This document shows, one piece after another, positions 61,597-64,000 of a DNA stretch of 64,000 bases. The notes beneath the pieces were generated by a model. The model saw only the letters and a list, made by a program, of their open reading frames with translations, did not search any database and was not told where the DNA came from. Position 1 is the first letter of the stretch; each line of letters starts with the position of its first letter. Both the position numbers and the translations under genes were made by a program. The stretch comes from an uncultured Porphyromonadaceae bacterium (GTDB taxonomy: Bacteria; Bacteroidota; Bacteroidia; Bacteroidales; Porphyromonadaceae): NCBI GenBank assembly GCA_947253625.1, contig CAMYAB010000003.1, positions 112,665 to 176,664 of the forward strand, written 5' to 3'.

Positions 61597-63278
61597 GGGC
61601 GTACAAAGTGACGTATAGCCACACCATACTCCGGCACCTCTATGGGGTAGAGATCGTCCGGCCTTGCCTGGGCCACGCCCACTCTGTCCGTCGCAGGATC
61701 AGTGACATAGAAGAGTCCACCTCTCTGTATATGCAACGTCCCAAACGCATGCTCCGGAATTCGGACCATACACTCGATCGGACGATCCGAAAAGTTGACC
61801 ACCACTAGGGCAAACTCACCATCCACAGCACGCAAAAAGGCATACTGACTCCCCATGTCCAAGCACTCTGCGTTGGCATACATGAGATCAAAAAACTGCC
61901 CCTTGCCAAATACCTTTTCGTGCACCGCAAGGTTTAGCAACCAGCGGTACTTCTCCCTTAGTATCTGCCCCTCTTTTGGCAACGTGCGACCCGAGTAGTC
62001 CCGATCCTTGCCGATCCACTGACGGATCGTCGGTACCTGCCAGTAGTCAAATATACTGGTGCGACCATCTCGGCCACTGTACCCCTCGGCGTCCATACCC
62101 CGCTCATTGAGTTCCTGACCAAAGTAGGTGAGGATGGGGCCATTGTCGATCAGAGTGCTGACAGCCATAGCCGGGAATGCCCGATGTCCGCAGCCGATCA
62201 AAAAATCACTCGCCAGCCGTTGCTCGTCGTGTGTTTCCATGAAGTGCAGTAGATGCCCCTTGACCGACTGAGTGGACTGCCAGCAATGAGTGATCGCACT
62301 GGCCGGAGCCTGTCCCATAAGCACAGCCATCAGAGTGTCGTAGAGCCCAACTTTGTCGTACAAGTAGCCAAAGCCGGCATTTACATACTCAAGATAGCGG
62401 TCCGGACAGTAGATCTCTGCGATAAAGATCACCTCCGGATAGATGTTGTGGACCTGGCCAATGCACCAGTGCCAAAACTCCGAGGGCACCATCTCTGCCA
62501 TGTCGCACCTAAAGCCATCCACCCCCATAGCGCACCAGTAGAGTAGGATATCAAGCATCTTTTGCCACGTGTCCGGGACCGGTGGTGCTGTGTGGTGTAT
62601 CCCGGTGGAGTAGTCGATGCCATAGTTGAGCTTGACGGTCTCATACCAGTCGTTGGCAGACACAGAGGCGCTAAAGACGTCGTTGCCTGTCGCACGAGCA
62701 GGGAACTCGGTGTATTCTTTGCCCTTTGGCACACCTAGGACAAGTGTGCTATTGGGCAGATAGTAGTAGTTGTTGTTTTTGGCAAAAGGAACACTCCGGT
62801 CATCACCCTCCCCAAAGTCTGCTACGTAGTCCGGCTTCATTGTCGAGCTATAAGCTCTTGATACATGGTTGGGGACAAAGTCCTGAATCACTCTCAGCCC
62901 TGCTGTATGCGAGCGCTTTATGAGATCTTGATATTCTTGGATTCGCTCCTCGGTCTTTTCGGCCAACTCGGGAGCTACATCGTAGTAGTCCCGGATCGCA
63001 TAGGGCGACCCGGCCTTGCCCTTCACAATGGCAGGATGGTCTGCCGGCTTTCCCGGAAAGGCACTCTGAGTCGCGTGATCGAGGACTCCGGTATACCAGA
63101 TGTGCGTACACCCGAGGTCCGAGATGGCCGACAACGCCTCGTCGGTAAATGCACTGAACTTACCGGAGCCATTGGTCTCTATCCCGCCGTTGGGCACCTG
63201 ACCATCGTCCGGGTTGTCAAATAACCGGGGAAGTACCTGGTAGATTGATAGTTTGCCCTCTATGCTTTGTTTTGTCAT
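61593..63278 (-). CDS. Cytoplasmic alpha-amylase-family (GH13) protein
   Basis: A 561-residue (beta/alpha)8 glycoside hydrolase. Conserved regions in order: VIQDFVPNHVSR near residue 135, DGFRCDMAEMVP with the nucleophile Asp near 255, VIFIAEIY with the acid Glu near 287, and METHDEQR with the third acid near 350. The C-terminal ~90 residues form the beta domain. There is no signal peptide, so it probably acts on cytoplasmic maltodextrin or glycogen. It is the first gene of the unit with the adenosyltransferase. Confidence 0.9.
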   Translation of the reverse strand: MTKQSIEGKLSIYQVLPRLFDNPDDGQVPNGGIETNGSGKFSAFTDEALSAISDLGCTHIWYTGVLDHATQSAFPGKPADHPAIVKGKAGSPYAIRDYYDVAPELAEKTEERIQEYQDLIKRSHTAGLRVIQDFVPNHVSRAYSSTMKPDYVADFGEGDDRSVPFAKNNNYYYLPNSTLVLGVPKGKEYTEFPARATGNDVFSASVSANDWYETVKLNYGIDYSTGIHHTAPPVPDTWQKMLDILLYWCAMGVDGFRCDMAEMVPSEFWHWCIGQVHNIYPEVIFIAEIYCPDRYLEYVNAGFGYLYDKVGLYDTLMAVLMGQAPASAITHCWQSTQSVKGHLLHFMETHDEQRLASDFLIGCGHRAFPAMAVSTLIDNGPILTYFGQELNERGMDAEGYSGRDGRTSIFDYWQVPTIRQWIGKDRDYSGRTLPKEGQILREKYRWLLNLAVHEKVFGKGQFFDLMYANAECLDMGSQYAFLRAVDGEFALVVVNFSDRPIECMVRIPEHAFGTLHIQRGGLFYVTDPATDRVGVAQARPDDLYPIEVPEYGVAIRHFVRP

Positions 63279-63522
63279 TGGCTGCTTCGTTACATTATAT
63301 TATTGGCGCCTACTTTTTATCAGCGCATTTCTTTATTGGCACACGGTGCACCCATTCAAGCCCGTTCACTACATAGGCAAGCCAAAGAACTGTGGCAACT
63401 AGGTGCAATAAATATCGTCCTCAGACGTTACATCGTAAAGTTACCCATTTTGCCCTCGTTGGACAACCCACTCAGCGGATATTTCCATGCAACAGCGTTG
63501 TGCTTTCATCGCTACAGTTGAT

Positions 63523-63575
63523 AAAAAAAGAGGAAGTCGATAGACTTGGTAAAAACCTAAGTGCTATCGACTTCC
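63523..63575 (-). terminator. Intrinsic terminator of the initiator tRNA gene
   Basis: A 12-bp perfect stem (63532-63543 with 63564-63575) is followed on the minus strand by CC, one T and a run of seven T. It lies 16 bases past the tRNA 3' end. The 63279-63522 stretch beyond it holds no recognised gene. Confidence 0.85.
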
Positions 63576-63590
63576 AGGGGGGAGGGAAAG

Positions 63591-63662
63591 TTGCGGAGGG
63601 AGGACTCGAACCTCCGACCTCTGGGTTATGAGCCCAGCGAGCTACCACTGCTCCACTCCGCG
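63591..63662 (-). tRNA. Initiator tRNA-fMet (CAT anticodon)
   Basis: A 72-base cloverleaf on the minus strand: acceptor CGCGGAG/CTCCGC, anticodon arm CTGGG-CTCATAA-CCCAG with anticodon CAT, and T arm GGAGG-TTCGAGT-CCTCC. Initiator features are present: the C1-A72 mismatch and three G-C pairs at the base of the anticodon stem. The 3' CCA is not encoded, so it must be added after transcription. Confidence 0.95.
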
Positions 63663-63712
63663 ATCTAATTTATTCAAGAAGGTCCACACAAGGTGGTTCC
63701 GTTCTCGTGGTG

Positions 63713-63744
63713 CAAAGGTACACAATTATTTCTATACCGCCAAA
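63713..63744 (-). promoter_or_regulatory. Promoter of the initiator tRNA
   Basis: On the minus strand, TTTG (63744-63741), a 20-nt spacer and TACCTTTG (63720-63713) fit the Bacteroidetes consensus without mismatch. Transcription would start about 45 nt before the mature tRNA. Confidence 0.8.
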
Positions 63745-64000
63745 CAACCGAGTTCTTGGACACGAGGTGTGCGTATTGTTGGTTGGTCAATGCTCTGATT
63801 TTTAGAATGTTCTGGGTTTGGTTGGGCCGATGGGGTGGGGAATAGGGGTGAAGTGGGTGTCGGAAAGAAGGGGCATTTACCTTCTTTTGGCGGTCTTTTG
63901 TCGGTCGTTTTTGGGTTTTTGTGGGGTGGGTTGAAATTTTATTTATTTGGTTTTTAGCGAGTTGTCAGTTTTTGTGTGTTGGTGATTTGTTCAGGTCGGA
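63745..64000. other. Gene-free, G/T-rich window end
   Basis: The last 256 bases hold no open frame of note on either strand. The plus strand is strongly G and T rich with few C. It may be the leader or flank of a gene beyond the window. Confidence 0.4.

Overview
The window looks like chromosome of a member of the Bacteroidales, most likely Porphyromonas or a close relative. Evidence: a SusC/SusD pair with a GH92 mannosidase, an S46 dipeptidyl-peptidase of DPP11 type, a NigD-like lipoprotein, a DUF2027-Smr protein, a lamin-tail protein with a T9SS-like C-terminus, and repeated promoters of the Bacteroidetes form TTTG-N20-TAnnTTTG. There are no Shine-Dalgarno-led starts except one. No phage, transposase, integrase or CRISPR array was seen.

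Layout. 1-1.85 kb: end of ftsZ, then yqeY and dusB. 1.85-3.0 kb: a gene-free stretch with DnaA-box-like sites, a 22-bp repeat array and a probable small RNA gene with its own promoter and terminator. 3.0-5.9 kb (minus): an ECF sigma factor with a membrane-anchored beta-barrel partner, and a NigD-like lipoprotein. 6.1-14 kb (plus): nucleotidyltransferase, miaA, alaS, aroB and a secreted lamin-tail protein. 14-17 kb: a FecB/FecCD/FecE-type siderophore/heme/B12 importer. 17-23.5 kb: a five-gene ABC-MFP-TolC efflux operon enclosed by ~205-bp inverted repeats. 23.6-34.2 kb (minus): TonB receptor, YczE-kinase fusion, manC, 5'-nucleotidase, DPP11, CYTH protein and DUF2027-Smr protein, the last preceded by a folded RNA leader. 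34.8-43.4 kb (plus): acyl-CoA ligase, then ftsW-murG-murC-ftsQ, a CDF transporter and rnhB. 43.6-50.8 kb (minus): GH92 and SusD/SusC, a small polysaccharide utilisation locus. 51-58.6 kb (minus): MATE transporter, rlmN, AddA-like helicase-nuclease, SUI1 and S41 protease. 59.3-60.4 kb (plus): S4 protein and pyrH. 60.5-63.3 kb (minus): cobalamin adenosyltransferase, a hypothetical protein and GH13 amylase. 63.6 kb: initiator tRNA.

The genes are mostly housekeeping and nutrient-acquisition functions. The unusual content is between genes: three families of short intergenic arrays with 21- or 22-bp period, one candidate small RNA, two further folded intergenic elements, and an inverted-repeat cage around the efflux operon. 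Base composition also changes along transcription units: the coding strand is G/T-rich near many operon starts and C/A-rich near their ends, so strand skew is reset at several of the repeat-bearing gaps.

All calls are from reading the sequence without database searches. Function names rest on recognised motifs and gene order.
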